Program-made: the position numbers and the translations under genes
NCBI RefSeq assembly: GCF_014898055.3
Contig: NW_023601543.1
Location: 65,175,782 to 65,239,781 of the forward strand
DNA from: Talpa occidentalis
Lineage: Eukaryota; Chordata; Mammalia; Eulipotyphla; Talpidae
Length of the DNA: 64,000 nucleotides
Direction: 5' to 3'
Part shown: piece after piece, positions 47,967 through 60,109 of the stretch
Numbering within the stretch: the first letter of the stretch is position 1
Layout: the number at the start of each line of letters is the position of its first letter
The notes under the pieces: model-generated
What the model was told of the DNA's origin: nothing
The model's input: only the letters and a program-made list of their open reading frames with translations
The model's database searches: none

Positions 47967-48400
47967 AGATATTGGGAGAGCTTGGTTTTGTGGCCAACAT
48001 AGCCTGCTTAACAAAAATATCAGGGACAAAGAGTACTGTTCTCATTCAGCAGAATGACAGTTGAATGTCTCAGAACATGGGGCAGAAACATTGGAGATTC
48101 AGAAAATTTCCCCCAAACAGCACAAGTCATAAAGAAGGAAAGAGCTAATTCCACTTAGTAATGGGACTACATTTGTGAGACTATAGTGACAGCACTCAGT
48201 GATAGGAAGACTGGATTTGTAAATACAAATGCTACCCCCTCCCTTTACACTGGGAACTTCTTGAACATCTTGGAATGAATTTGAAAGTGATTGAGGTTCT
48301 CCAATTTCATTTTTGGTTTTTGATCCAGCAATTCCTTCTCTATGAATTTTCCCTACAAAATAAATAAATGTACAAAACATAACTTTAAGATTACTAATTG
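47967..48400. other. Intergenic DNA without recognised elements
   Basis: Nothing recognised; 48310-48400 may be an L1 scrap ('gatccagcaattccttctct'). Confidence 0.35.
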
Positions 48401-48423
48401 CTCCCATTAAAATGCCAACAATA

Positions 48424-48705
48424 GGCCTCCCTGGTGACGCAAGGGGTTAAGTACCGCACTATGAAGCAATCTGCAGCCTCTGCAGCACGAGTTTGATCCC
48501 CGGCCGGCCAGGGAGAAACCCAAATGGCATAGCAGACGTCTCCTGACTCGCCTGCTGCTCCCCTCAGCAGTGTACTTCGGTCAATCGGCCTGTTCAGTTC
48601 CCCACTCTGTCTCTGGTGAATCCTCTCACCCCCCCACATCTCGTCTGTACCCCACTTCTTTTATGCATAAATAAATAAATCTTAAAAAATAATAAAAATA
48701 AAAAT
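48424..48705 (+). repeat. tRNA-derived SINE, intermediate head type
   Basis: Head 'ggcctccctggtgacgcaag', B box 'gagtttgatccccggc', A-rich tail with AATA units. Duplication AAAATGCCAACA (48409-48420) / AAAATACCAACA (48706-48717). Confidence 0.9.
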
Positions 48706-48719
48706 AAAATACCAACAAG

Positions 48720-50355
48720 ATTCTTCAAAGGAATTGACCACAAATATTAAAGTGTATATGGAACCATTAAAGGCTTCAAATAGCAAAAGCAATCCTGAGA
48801 AAAAAAGAAGAGAAAGTCTCAGAACCTGACTTAAAACTACACTATAAAGCAGCATTAATTAAAACAATATGACATTGACATAAAAATAGACACATGGTTC
48901 AATGGAACAGAAATGAATCCAAGTATATACATGATGAGGTGAAATTAAACTTTAAAATTAAACTGAGTCCTGGGCTGGCATCCCCAATACCCCCCAACTA
49001 CCAGCAATATTTCCTGAGACACAGCATGCCCCATCAGCACTATCAACATCCTAAACACTTGCAGAGAACAGGATGTAGCCAGCACTTGCTAACCTAGCAC
49101 TTGCTAAGTGAGTACAAGAGAAACCACAAGGCAAAGGAAACTAAAGGCTAGATTCTAGTTCCTGTCACTTTGCAGACAGCCGCCAACTTCTGCAGACAAT
49201 CACTGATTTCTGCAGAGTCTGACTGATTTCTGCCCACAGAAAATACTCTCAGTCAACTTTGCTTTACTTCTAACCTCTCAGTCTCTATGGATTTTTCTAC
49301 AACCTGCATCAATCTCGCCCAGACACGTGACCACTATATCAGTACAGTTAACTAATATTTGATAAAGGAACCAAGAATACTTAGTGAGAAAACAAACATC
49401 TCTTTAACAAATGGTGCTGGAAAAACTGGATAGCTATGTGTAAAATAATGAAGTTGGATTGTACTCTAATTCCATGCACAAAAATAAATTCTAAATGGAT
49501 TAAAGATTTATACATAAGACCTGCAGCAATAAAATATATAAAGAAGGAAACATTGCTGATATGTTTTATGACATCAATAATAAAGTGGTTTTGGGAAGCT
49601 CAACACCTACAGCAAGGGAAATTAAAGCAAAAATAAACAATTGGAATGACTCAAATTTAAAAAAAAATACACAGCAAAAGAAAATATAAGTAGATTAAGA
49701 GACATCCTACTGATGGGAGAAAATATTTACACGTTACCCAACTGAGAAGGGGTTAATATCCAAGATATAAAAAATTATTCAATTTAACAACAAATACAAA
49801 AAAACACAACCCAGTTAATAAATTGGCAGTAGATCTGTATAGACAATTCACCAAAAAAGGCTATCTAGAAGACCAGTAGATACATGGAAAAATGATAATC
49901 ATAACTTTTAATAAGGGAGATGCAGGTCAAAACCACAATGAGATATAATCTCACAACTGTGAGAATGGCATATATTAAAAAGGCCCCCCAACAACAAATG
50001 CTAGGGAAGATTCAGAGAAAGAGGAACCCTATTTCACGGTTGATGGAAATGTAAGCTGATGCAGCCATTTTTGAAAACGATGGAAATACCGTGTGGCCCA
50101 GCAATCCCACCTTTGGACATCTTTTTGAAGAACATGAAACCATCAATGCAAAAAATTATATTCTCTACAATGTTTATTGCAGCACTATTTATAATAACTA
50201 GAACATGAATGCAAACTAAGTGCCTACTAATGGAGGATTGGATTAAGATGTGATATAGCCGAACAATGGAATGCTGTTCCATAATAAAGAGAGACAAAAT
50301 GGACAAATGGTCCATTCTAGACCATGGACAGAATTCCAGTGTTCTTCCTTTCATA
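48720..50355 (+). repeat. Old L1 ORF2 fragment with an insertion
   Basis: L1 ORF2 phrases run from 'gaaccattaaaggcttcaaa' and 'gacattgacataaaaataga' to about 48955, resume at about 49346 ('taatatttgataaaggaacc', 'aaatggtgctggaaaaactg') and continue to 'cagcactatttataataact'. About 390 bp of non-L1 DNA interrupts it at 48957-49345. Confidence 0.85.
48960..49345. repeat. Unassigned insertion within L1 (LTR-like?)
   Basis: The segment starts near TGAGTCCTGGGC and ends near CCACTATATCA. It holds three similar 'tgatttctgcagac'-like units (49180-49235) and 'aacctagcacttgctaa' repeated. It breaks an otherwise continuous L1 reading. TG...CA ends suggest an LTR but no target duplication is visible. 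Confidence 0.4.
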
Positions 50356-50459
50356 ATGATTCATATCTACTCTTGGAGGGATAGAGCAGACCTGCTTAGA
50401 GCTGTTGCATTTTTCCACGCCATGTTTATTGCTGAGTTCAGAGACGATACATGCCTTCA

Positions 50460-50697
50460 TTTTTTTTTCTTCAAAGATCCATCCCTTCATGCACACAAGA
50501 ACTGGGGCGCAGGCCACAGGTATCAGGGGTGAGAGGACTCACTAGAGAGTCCTGAGGGGAGCAGCAGGCAAGACAGGAGAAATCTGCAGCACCATGTGAG
50601 TCAGCTCCCTGGCCGGCTAGGGATCCAACTCATGCCACAGTTGCCATGGACAGCCCCACAGTGCTGCGCTCAGCCCCCTGTGCCACCAGGAAGGCCC
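50460..50697 (-). repeat. tRNA-derived SINE, older copy
   Basis: Minus-strand body ('cctgaggggagcagcaggca', 'gctccctggccggctaggga') and head 'ctgtgccaccaggaaggccc'. More diverged than others and without a convincing duplication. Confidence 0.8.
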
Positions 50698-50699
50698 CT

Positions 50700-52150
50700 C
50701 TTTAATACCTTTCTTAGAAGTTAAATATCATAGTCCATAGGTTTGAAAAGCTATCCGATTGATGACTTTGCTTCCCACATTTATACATATTTGAAAACAA
50801 TCTAAACATCTAGCAATGGGGGATTAGTTAAGTAAATGTTACTGTGTGGTCATTACTTGGCTCTCAGCTCTTTCAGCGCTCTTCTCTATGCTGCAGTGGG
50901 CTAGAAATCTTCAAACTACATTTTTCAAATTCCCTTCCCAGCTGTTAGGTTTGCCCATGGGAGACACACTGGGAATGCTATAAACTGGGAAAAAGAAACC
51001 TTTTTGCCCCTCAGGGGTCCCTCCAAGAGAAATAGCAGCAAATGCCGCTATTGTAACTGCAGGCAACTATTGTTCCCAAAATATCCAGGCAGTTTTAATA
51101 ACACTAGTAAGGCGCTGGATTCCTGGGTTCCTATTCAGTGGTAGCAGCACCGCCAAAGGAGGCAACTATGGTGCCTCTCACAGATCAGCCTCGAATACAG
51201 GCTTGTGGACTCCAGCCCAGGACTGAGAGCAGCTTTCTGGCCTCCAGGCAAGACACACTGTGGTCAATTGTTTGTAAAACTGACCAGAATTCTTCTTCTC
51301 CCTGATTCTGTACCCTTTTGCAATGGGACTTTGCATCTCTTCCCATAAAATGTGAAATCATTTTCTCTACTCTCTGAATCTGGTCTGGCCATGCTCCTTA
51401 CTTTGGACAGTAGTGTGCAGCAAAAGTGGCATTGTGGTAGCCCCAAGCCTAGACCTCAAGCAGATTCCCAGGCTTTTGCTCACTCTCCTGGAGCCTTGTG
51501 ACTCACATGGGAATAAGTAAGACTAGCTCACAGGAGAAACCACTTGTATCAGAGTCTAGATAGTCCTCTTCTCCCAGCCGAGGTCCCAGATATGTAATGG
51601 AGCCCAGCCAAGACTAGCAACATCAACCCACAAGCAACCACAGATGCATAAAGGATGTCAATTATGACCATAGAACTGCCCAGATGAACCCAACCTAAAT
51701 AGTTGACCACAGTAAACCCATAAGTTTATGGTGGTCTGTTACATAACAATAACTAATTTATACACAGCTTCCTCTTTGCTGTTATTTTAGCACTTTTTAT
51801 AGTTTTGTAGAAAATTATTGGCATTAAGTCCTTTTCTGTGTTAAAACATTAAATAGAATGGTTTCTGTTTGCCTACAGCATACTGACTGATACAAAGTCT
51901 ATGTATATAGATTGGAATTCTACATAGCCATGAAACTGAAGTAGAATACTTTGACACAGGGATTTTCCCATAGTATGTTTCTAAGTGAAATAATGAGATT
52001 ATACAAAGTACATGTCACATGATTCCAATTTGGATACACCATAAATAGTAAGCATTGTTAGGTCCTGATGTCACATCATTTTGTGATTCTTTTTTCTTAG
52101 TCTTTACATTTTCTGCATTTACTAAATGTTCTGTAAAAACATGCATTTCT
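50700..52150 (+). repeat. Old L1/LINE 3' sequence interrupted by an ancient LTR-like repeat
   Basis: Flanks 50780-50845 ('acatctagcaatgggggatt') and 51895-52140 ('aattctacatagccatgaaa', 'tacatgtcacatgattccaa') read as one LINE 3' end. The DNA between (about 50850-51890) contains 'caatgggactttgcatctct', 'cccagccgaggtcccagata' and 'ggtggtctgttacataacaa', typical of MaLR/ERVL-age LTRs. Subfamily not named. Confidence 0.5.
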
Positions 52151-53245
52151 TTTATAATTAGAGCACATTTTATTATAGTTTGTTAAATTTTCAGAACTTC
52201 TAGATTGTATTTTCCAGTAAATCTTGGCAGCTATGATAACTTCTGTAACTCCCTCTTTAGCAACATATTCAAAATGACATTTAAAAAAAAAAAATAGGTA
52301 GCAAGAAAAGTGTGTCTTACCTCTGCCAACAATATTTCAAGCTAAGTTGCAGTCAGTCTTGTTGCCCTATAACTCATAATCACACTGTAGTATCTTCCCT
52401 CTTTCTAGATACTGCAACCTGGCTTATCATACAGTAGCTGCTGAAACATTCTCCTGACATGTACCTCCTACATGTGTCTCGCCCTAGATAATTCACTCAG
52501 CAGGTATATGAATCTTTGATTACTGATAATCTTTTATTAAAAAGAGGTTATGTTTTTATACTGACTCCAATACCAGTGATAACTACTGTATTCCTGTGAC
52601 ATAAATGATATAATTTATGGACACCTGACTCAGAAGAATTCACTTAAAAATATGATAGTTCCAGGAATCTAGAAACACTATGTGTATAGGTTCTATACAC
52701 AGTTTTTTGTTTTGTTTTTCAGAAACCATTTTTAGTCATCTGTATCATGTTTATTGGTCCCTATTTTGGAAATGCAAAGATTGGCTTCTGTAGAAATATT
52801 CTCTACATAGTGGGAACTAATCTATTTTAGGTTCAGTTCTTTAAAAATTACCTTTGATTACACTTTAATAAACCAATACACAGTTAGTACACTGAAATTC
52901 CTTCTCCCTAGTTACGGTGAAATGTATTGTAGACATTTCAAGTATAAAGATGTTATACAACCCATGTCAGAGCCCATTCTTATTTAACCACATGCGTGGC
53001 TAAATTTAAGGTGACACCTGGACCAGCATGGCTAATGCAGAGCTGAACATTAGGATGACTATCAATGAGTTCACCTCTGAATTCAGTCAATGTACATAAC
53101 CCTGGTCCCAATCTCCCTTTTGTTGGAATTATCCCTACCATAGTGAGCTAATGGTTTCCAGTATTTAGATTATATCACTGTCATAATTGAAAACATTTGT
53201 TGATAGATGATTGCCAGTCTGATGGTGATGCTTGTACTTTTAACA
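52151..53245. other. Intergenic DNA without recognised elements
   Basis: AT-rich; no repeats or genes that I can support. Confidence 0.35.
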
Positions 53246-53250
53246 ATCAG

Positions 53251-53425
53251 TTTTGGAGTCAGACTGCCAGGGTTCCCTCCTAGACGCTGCCACTCACCAA
53301 TTTTCACATCTGTAAAATGGAGATATTAATGATACCTACCTTACTGTTTTCACATGCGGGAGTATATATGAAGTGTTTGGAACAGTTATGGCATAGCATG
53401 TGCTCAATAAATGTTAGTCCTCATT
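53251..53425 (+). repeat. MIR SINE
   Basis: The sequence 'ttggagtcagactgccaggg', 'tcacatctgtaaaatggaga', 'gatacctaccttactgtttt' and 'gtgctcaataaatgttagtc' are in MIR order, nearly complete. Confidence 0.9.
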
Positions 53426-53479
53426 GAGATCACATTGTCACCTCCTAATTACAAAAATGTAGATTTAAAGGGGACCCCA

Positions 53480-53749
53480 GGGCCTCCCTGGTGGTACAGG
53501 GGTTAGATTCTCAGCACTATCAAGCTATCGCCAGCCACTGCAGCATGAATTTAATCCATGGCCAGGGAGCTGACACACATGGCACAGCAGACTTCTCCTG
53601 ACTCGCCCACTGCGCCCCTCAGCAGTGTATTTCAGTCAATCTGCCTGTTCTGCTCCCCACTCTGTCTCTCGTGAATCCTCTCACCCCCCCATATTTCTGG
53701 CCTACACTCCAGTTCTTCTACACAAAAATAAAAATAAATCTTTTTTTAA
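53480..53749 (+). repeat. tRNA-derived SINE, type B head
   Basis: Type B head ('ggcctccctggtggtacagg', 'ctatcaagctatcgccagcc'), common body and T/A-rich tail. Short imperfect duplication around 'aaaggggaccc'/'aaaggggaggg'. Confidence 0.88.
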
Positions 53750-53754
53750 AAAGG

Positions 53755-54985
53755 GGAGGGCATCAAAGATGATTAAGTTTACTGTTTTTCAACTGCATGT
53801 CACGAGCTGTTAGTAGATTGTAAAATCAATATAATGATTCACTTCCACTATTGAATAAACAAGAATAATAAAATAGAAATTATCAAAGTATGTTGCATGT
53901 AATAAGATAAATGTTGTTTCATGAAACATTCGTCTTAAAGGGATAGCAGACATGACTGATACTTCAGCTGTTCTGCTCAACTCCCAATGTCTTTGTGCTT
54001 CTCTCCTAAAGAAACTTCTACAAGGTTTTTCAGAAAACTACTTTTCAACTACTGGAGCCACATTAGCCTAAAGCACTTAAATTACATATCCACCACATCT
54101 GTGTATGTGCAATCATACGTGCACACATACAAGAAAATGTACATGCGGGATTGTTCATTGTAGCTTTTATATTTCGGTAATAGCTGAAGTTTGGAATCCA
54201 CCCAATGCCCATCATTTCGGCTTAATTTAAGAAATTATCATATAACCACACAATAAAATGCTCTTCCAATATGAAAAGATTGAGGATGCTTTTTATGTGC
54301 TGATATGCTACAAATTCTAAAATATGCATCAAGCAAAAATGACAAGATGCAATACAGTGCATATACTAACTGCTGTGTAAAAAAGAGAAACGACAAATAT
54401 TTATTTCAAGCATTTGTAGGATAAACAAATAAGCAAACAAAATACTTTCTCAAAACTGAAGGTAAAATAATAAAATGCACATGTTCAGTCCTCCCTTTTG
54501 TATAAGGAAATGCACTCATAATTGAAAAACATACATATTTCCCAGAGCTGGCCTACTGGCTTCTCTCATTTGTCAGTGTTAAACTAGCTCTCATGACAGT
54601 CAGGATGTAAATGTAAGTGAATCACATACATATTTTCCATGTGCAACAATGCTAAATTTGAATCATTATGTAATGTCTTCAGGATATAAATTCACTTGGT
54701 CACGATACCTTAAAAAATTAAGTTCTGGAACTAAGCTATGTCAGGGATAAAGGTGAAAGGCTCTGAACAGGAACAGGAGAGATGGGGGAAGAAGGGAGGA
54801 GGTCACTGAGAGGGAAACCCCAGTAAAAGCCATGCAAAATAAAATAGCTGTGAACATTGAAAAATGTATAAATGTTAATTTTGTTGCCTGAAAAATGTTT
54901 CCAAGTCTCCCCGGCTGCTTAGAGGCCTTGCATTATCTATATAATATCTTCATATATAAAAGAAACACTTGACAGAGTAAGCCAT
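53755..54985. other. Mostly unassigned; possible LINE 3' fragment
   Basis: The stretch 54090-54420 ('ttcattgtagcttttatatt', 'acacaataaaatgctcttcc') resembles an old LINE 3' end. The remainder is AT-rich and unassigned. Confidence 0.4.
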
Positions 54986-54986
54986 C

Positions 54987-55270
54987 TGGGGCCTCCTTGG
55001 TGGTGCAGGGGTTAAAGGTAGCACTATCAAGCTATCAAGCTATCACCAGCCACTGCAGCACGAGTTCGATCCTGGTCGTCCAGGGAGCTACGCACATGAC
55101 ACAGCAGACCTCTCCTGTCTCTCCTTCTGCTCCCCTCAGCAGTGTATTTCAGTAGATCTGCCTGCTCTGTTCCCCACTCTGTCTCTGGTGAATCCTCTCA
55201 CCCCGCAGCACCTGTGGCCTGTGTCCCAGCTCTTGTATACATAAATAAATAAATCTTTTTAAAAAAAAAA
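54987..55270 (+). repeat. tRNA-derived SINE, type B head
   Basis: Type B head with a short internal duplication ('atcaagctatcaagctatca', 55026-55045). Duplication 'agagtaagccatc' / 'agaataagccatc' (about 54974-54986 and 55271-55283). Confidence 0.92.
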
Positions 55271-55289
55271 AGAATAAGCCATCCACCAT

Positions 55290-55500
55290 TATTTTTAAGA
55301 CCAGAGGCGGCTAATGCGAAGAGAAATAGGCTTATCCATCATTTGGGTAACCCTTGTTGCCTCATCAACGACAGTCCAGATAGCGAATGAGGGTGATGAA
55401 TATGATTGTCAGATGTTTGTCCCACATTCTGCTCTAATTATCAATCATCTAGTTTGTGAATTATTTTTCCTGTTAGCTCTGTAAATGGCAGAGGGGGCTG
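55290..55500. promoter_or_regulatory. Candidate conserved noncoding element
   Basis: A repeat-free stretch with 'gctctaattatcaatcatct' and 'gtgaattatttttcctgtta', i.e. clustered ATTA/TAAT homeodomain-type cores and a TCAATCA PBX/HOX-like site. Conservation is guessed from composition only. Confidence 0.25.
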
Positions 55501-56740
55501 ACACAGTCATGGACCATTAAGCCCATGAGCACTGAAGAAAGCAAGGATTCGTCTCTTGCCCACATAAAGTGGGCAATACTTGAAACACTGAAACGATGCA
55601 GGCCTCTGGAGGGAGTAAAGTGAGGAACGGCAGAACAAGAGTGAATCTTCATGGGCAGAGATCAAAATCCACCCTTCCATTGGCCCACAGGAAAACTCAA
55701 GTACCGTTGCCCTGTGAAAAAGCAAGTATGTTTCACACCCAATGCAGGCCATGCTTACTTTGCTGTCAGGCAGGGGTCTCATTAGTCACATTTGCTTTTC
55801 TTTGGACTTGCCTCTGAGCGTGTCAGACACCAGACTTCCAATCTCAGAGGCAAGTGTGAAAGTGAGCGGCCTCCATGCAACCAATTGTTTCTTCAAGATA
55901 GACGATGTGCTGTTTGAAAAACACTACTTTTTCTCCTTCCCCTTTGCAAGTCCTCTGGCATGTGAATGCACTTGGAATTTACTGTTTTTATCCTCCTTTG
56001 GGGACTCAGCCAAAATAGAGGCAGGAAGAGTTTCATTCTTGCATCCTCTCAATAATTTCACTCTTCACTAGCAGAATACAGAATTTAGCTTTTAAGTAGC
56101 AACTCACAAAATTGCCTTGCACATCTTACTAAATAAGGCTACCGGTCACCTTATTTAGTAAATCTCAATTGAACAATTATTCTCCTTTCTCTATTCCCTG
56201 CCACACCTAGCGCAGGGTGTCATTTAATAGCTGCTCAATAAATGTTGGCTGAATTGAGTCACCTGATTTATTTTACATTGATAAAATTAGTCCGATGCAG
56301 ATGAAATGTTAAACTGATTTATATTTAAGTTGTAAAATTAAAAATCTAGAACCACTACCTTCCTTTTGAAATAAGAAATGCTCACCTTTAAGAAAGCAAA
56401 AATCTTCAGTTTATTATCTTTGAAAATATGCTCTTATGTTTTGAGTTCCAGTCTTTCAATAAGGCAAAACAATTGAAGCAGTCATAGAGCTATGTAGTAA
56501 ATGTATTGATTTGGTTTTTAGAGTATACTTAGTCATTTATTGTTTATTTTTTTTCTCCTGATGCAAGTTGATGGTCAAAATATAATTTTATGGGATTTTT
56601 AAAGTAACTAACATATTGTCAACTATCAGACAACCACAAGTGCCTTTTCAATTTCAAACCTTGGAAATAGAGTTCTACCAAAGCACATCTGCTCATTAAC
56701 TCAATTCACTTCAACTTTGATGTGTTTGAGGAACAAAATC
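55501..56740. other. Intergenic DNA, mainly unassigned
   Basis: Contains a MIR/LINE-2-like 3' end at 56200-56260 ('gctgctcaataaatgttggc') and the perfect inverted repeat listed separately. Otherwise unassigned. Confidence 0.4.
56126..56161. repeat. Perfect 13-bp inverted repeat (hairpin)
   Basis: Arms TTACTAAATAAGG (56126-56138) and CCTTATTTAGTAA (56149-56161) pair without a mismatch around a 10-nt centre, CTACCGGTCA. Confidence 0.95.
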
Positions 56741-56744
56741 AAAT

Positions 56745-58000
56745 AACTGGTGATAATTATACTATTGAAATAATAAACCTAGGTTACAGTCTAGGAGAAA
56801 ATACCTGCAAATTGTATGTCTGGTAAAAGTCTAATACCCAGACCATAGCAAGAGCTCTTTACATATTCAGTCCAATAACAAGACAAATTACCCCATTAAA
56901 AATGAGGGAAAGATTTGGATATTTCACCAAAGAACACATATAGCTAATAAGTACATAAAAAGACACTCAATATCATTTGTCATTATGAAGATACAAATAT
57001 AAAACATGATGAGATGCCACCTTACACCCACCAGAACGGCTACAATTGGAAAGACAGACATTAACAGAGTTAGGGAAGATATGAAGAAATAAGAACTTAA
57101 TACACTTGTGGTGGCTATGTAAAATGGTACAGCAACTTTGGAGAGAGCTTAGCAATGCCTTAACTAGGTAAACATAAATGTATCATATGACCCAGAAAGT
57201 CTACTCTTGTATATCTACCCAAGAAAAATGAAACACTGTTCACACACAGATTTGTGTGCAGATCCTCATAGCAGTATTATTTTTTTTAAAGATTTATTTT
57301 TATTTATTTATACAAGCACTGGGTACAGTCAGAAGCGCGGGAGGGTGAGAGAATTCACCAGAGCCAGAGCGGGGAGCAGAGCAGGCAGAAGGACCGAAGT
57401 ACACTGCTGAGGGGAGCAGCGGGCGGCAGGAGAGGTCTGTGTGCCATGTGGGACCCTCCTCCCATGGCCGGGGAGCAGCCGGGGATCGAACGGACGCTGC
57501 AGAGGCTGCGGGAAGCTTCGCAACCCAGTGCTCAACCGCTGCGCCACCGGGGAGGCCCAGCAGTATTATTTTTAATAGTCAAAAATGGGAAGCAATCCAA
57601 ATGCCACTCAACTGGAAAGTAACTGAACATATTCTGATACAATGGAAAGGAAGATAGGATTGATCCCTGGTACAAGTGAATGAATCTCGAAAACACTTTA
57701 CTAAGAAAAAAATCCAGACATAGAAGACAACATATTGTCCAAAATCTGGCAAACAGAATTTAGTGTTTGTTTGGGGGGTAGGATTAAGAAAAATGATGTA
57801 AAAAATGTATAAAATTAAAAAAAAGAATGACTAAAAGTAGGTAGGAGGAGGCTTAGTGGAGTGATAGAAGTGTCCTAAAAATGGATTTTGGTGATAGTTA
57901 CAAACAGTAAATTTACCAAAAAACATGAACAGGTGAATTTTATGAAGTATAAACTGTATCTCAGTAAAGCTGTTAAAGCTATGGTAAATGTTTTTTAAAA
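56745..58000 (+). repeat. Old L1 ORF2 end/3'UTR split by a SINE
   Basis: The sequence 'aggagaaaatacctgcaaat', 'atttcaccaaagaacacata', 'atgagatgccaccttacacc' and 'tcatatgacccagaaagtct' follow L1 in order. It continues right of the SINE with 'caatccaaatgccactcaac'. Confidence 0.85.
57287..57558 (-). repeat. tRNA-derived SINE, type A head
   Basis: Full-length minus-strand copy inside L1. Duplication AGCAGTATTATTTTT (about 57270-57284 and 57559-57573). Confidence 0.93.
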
Positions 58001-58011
58001 ATTAGGTTGTA

Positions 58012-58306
58012 GGGGCCTCCTCAGTTGCGCAGTGGTTGAGCGCTGGGTTGCGAAGCTGCCCACAGCCTCTGCAGCGCCGGTTTGATCCCCGGCTGCTCCC
58101 CAGCCACCGGAGGAGGGTCCCACAAGGCGCGCAGACCTCTCCTGCCACCCGCTGCTCCCCTCAGCAGTGTACTTCGGTCCTTCTGCCTGCTCTGCTCCCC
58201 GCTCTGGCTCTGGTGAATTCTCTCACCCTCCCGCGCTTCTGACTATACCCAGTGCTTGTATGTATGTATGTATGTATAAATCAATCAATCAATCAATAAA
58301 TCTTAA
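58012..58306 (+). repeat. tRNA-derived SINE, type A, with expanded tail
   Basis: Standard head and body. The tail holds (TGTA)n then (ATCA)n at 58257-58300 before the A run. Duplication 'aaaaattaggttg' (about 57997-58009 and 58308-58320). Confidence 0.92.
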
Positions 58307-58389
58307 AAAAAATTAGGTTGCATGCTGTACTGTTGATGGCAATGTAGACTTGTCCAACCCCTGTGGAAAACAGTACAGAGGTTTCTCAA

Positions 58390-59125
58390 AAGACTACAAA
58401 TGGTAGAATCTTATACCCGCTTTCCTTGAACCTGAGCAAGCACCTGTAGTGACCTCGATGACTACAATATGGCCCATGGCGCCACCTAAGTCACAGCCTG
58501 GAGGCCGTCATCAATCACTGGACATGTAGGTGAGTGAGCTGCCAATGATTCTAGGCCCCAGTTACACGCATCAAACAGACTGTTACCTTTAAACCTTGCC
58601 CAAACTGTAGATTTGTGGGCAAAATGCGTGTTGCCACTTTAAGTCACTGAATTTGGGATAGCTTATTATACTTCAGTAAGTAACCAGAAGAAGAAAATTC
58701 CCATATCTCAGTCCAACTTTCCCAATATAGGATTAAAAATTCAAATTCACAATCACACTTGCATCTAGCGTGCAGGGATGTGACCCAGATTCCATCAATC
58801 AGATCCGCCCATGTAAGACTTTGGTTTAGAAGAGAGCAATCTGTGATAGTTGCATTTCATCTGGAGATGTGTCTCACATACAGTGGTAGCAAATGATAGC
58901 AGGTTTCTGGTGGTTGCAAAGGTGAGCTCCTGCCACATATCTGGAATCAGGATAGCAGCAATGGGGGTTTCCTTTGCTGACCAGTGACAGCAAGTTATCA
59001 AGGCTGCTTTGAGCCATGATCTTGGGTTCTGTTCCTTTGAGTTTAGCTTCAAACTTAATTCTCTAGCCCTCCAACCAATTGTGAAAACTACTTAATAAAT
59101 GACTTTTCCACTTAGTGACAACCTG
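58390..59125 (+). repeat. Possible ancient LTR-like repeats
   Basis: 58390-58690 ends with 'ccactttaagtcactgaatt' and 'tattatacttcagtaagtaa', like the 3' end of MaLR/ERVL LTRs. 58740-59125 has a similar end ('cttagtgacaacctgataaa') but is less clear. Confidence 0.45.
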
Positions 59126-59805
59126 ATAAAGAAATTGGTACCAGAACTGGTTGCAATGAATCCTCAGAAAAATAGGGGGTAAACTCAGGTTGATTATCTC
59201 TTTTAATTGTTGTTGATGTTTCTGAAACCCCAGCTGGCCTCAGTCAGTCCAAAACGTCCATCAAATTTTAAAAGTTAATTAAGTTATTATCTGTGTACAC
59301 TTGGAATAACATGCTTGTTCTGGGCAAGTTTCTAGGGGATGTAGTGGCAGTTATAGACAAATAATGTGAAAAACTTAAATTCAAAATATGCAGTATAAGC
59401 TAGTTGCTTCTTTGTAAATTTGACGGTTTGAATAGAAGAATTTCTATCAAGGCGAAATCAAAAACTTGTGGAATTTTATGATTTTATTCCAAAAACCTTT
59501 TGCAGCCATTGGGTTGAAATAGCCAAAACAAATCTCAAATTTTGATTCTTAGGTTATTGTATAAAAACATTGATTGACAAGATATTTTACATGAAAGTAA
59601 TATTTGGCTGGGTGGGTGTGATCCCAAGAACTGGAATGGAGATATCTAGGAGTACCCCAAAACCCACAGAGCCCGCCTTCTCCTCTGGTTGGTGAGGCTG
59701 TTCCTTCTTTGAAGATTCTGTAGCAATCTACTGAGCATGTTACTTTGACAAGAAGGAAACATATCTCCTGAATTCTTAGCCCATTGCTTATGATTATTAC
59801 CAAAC
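59126..59805. other. Intergenic DNA without recognised elements
   Basis: Nothing recognised. Confidence 0.35.
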
Positions 59806-59820
59806 TTAAAGTAGAATCAG

Positions 59821-60093
59821 GGGCCTCCCTGGTGGCGCAGGGGTTAAAGACACAGCGCCATCAAGCTATCACCAGCCACTGCAGCCCAAGTTCAATCCCG
59901 GCCAGCCAGGGAGCAACCCACATGACATAGCAGGCCTCTCCTGTCTCACACACCTGCCTGCTGCGCCCCTGAGCAGTGTATTTCAATAGATCCACCTGTT
60001 CTGCTCCCCACTCTCTGGTGAATCCTCTCACTCCCACACCTCTGGCTTACACCCCAGTTCTTGTAAGAATAAATAAATAAGTCTTAAAAAAAT
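59821..60093 (+). repeat. tRNA-derived SINE, type B head
   Basis: Type B head ('ggcctccctggtggcgcagg', 'gcgccatcaagctatcacca'). Perfect duplication AAAGTAGAATCAGGG (59808-59822 and 60094-60108), overlapping the first bases of the SINE. Confidence 0.94.
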
Positions 60094-60109
60094 AAAGTAG
60101 AATCAGGGC

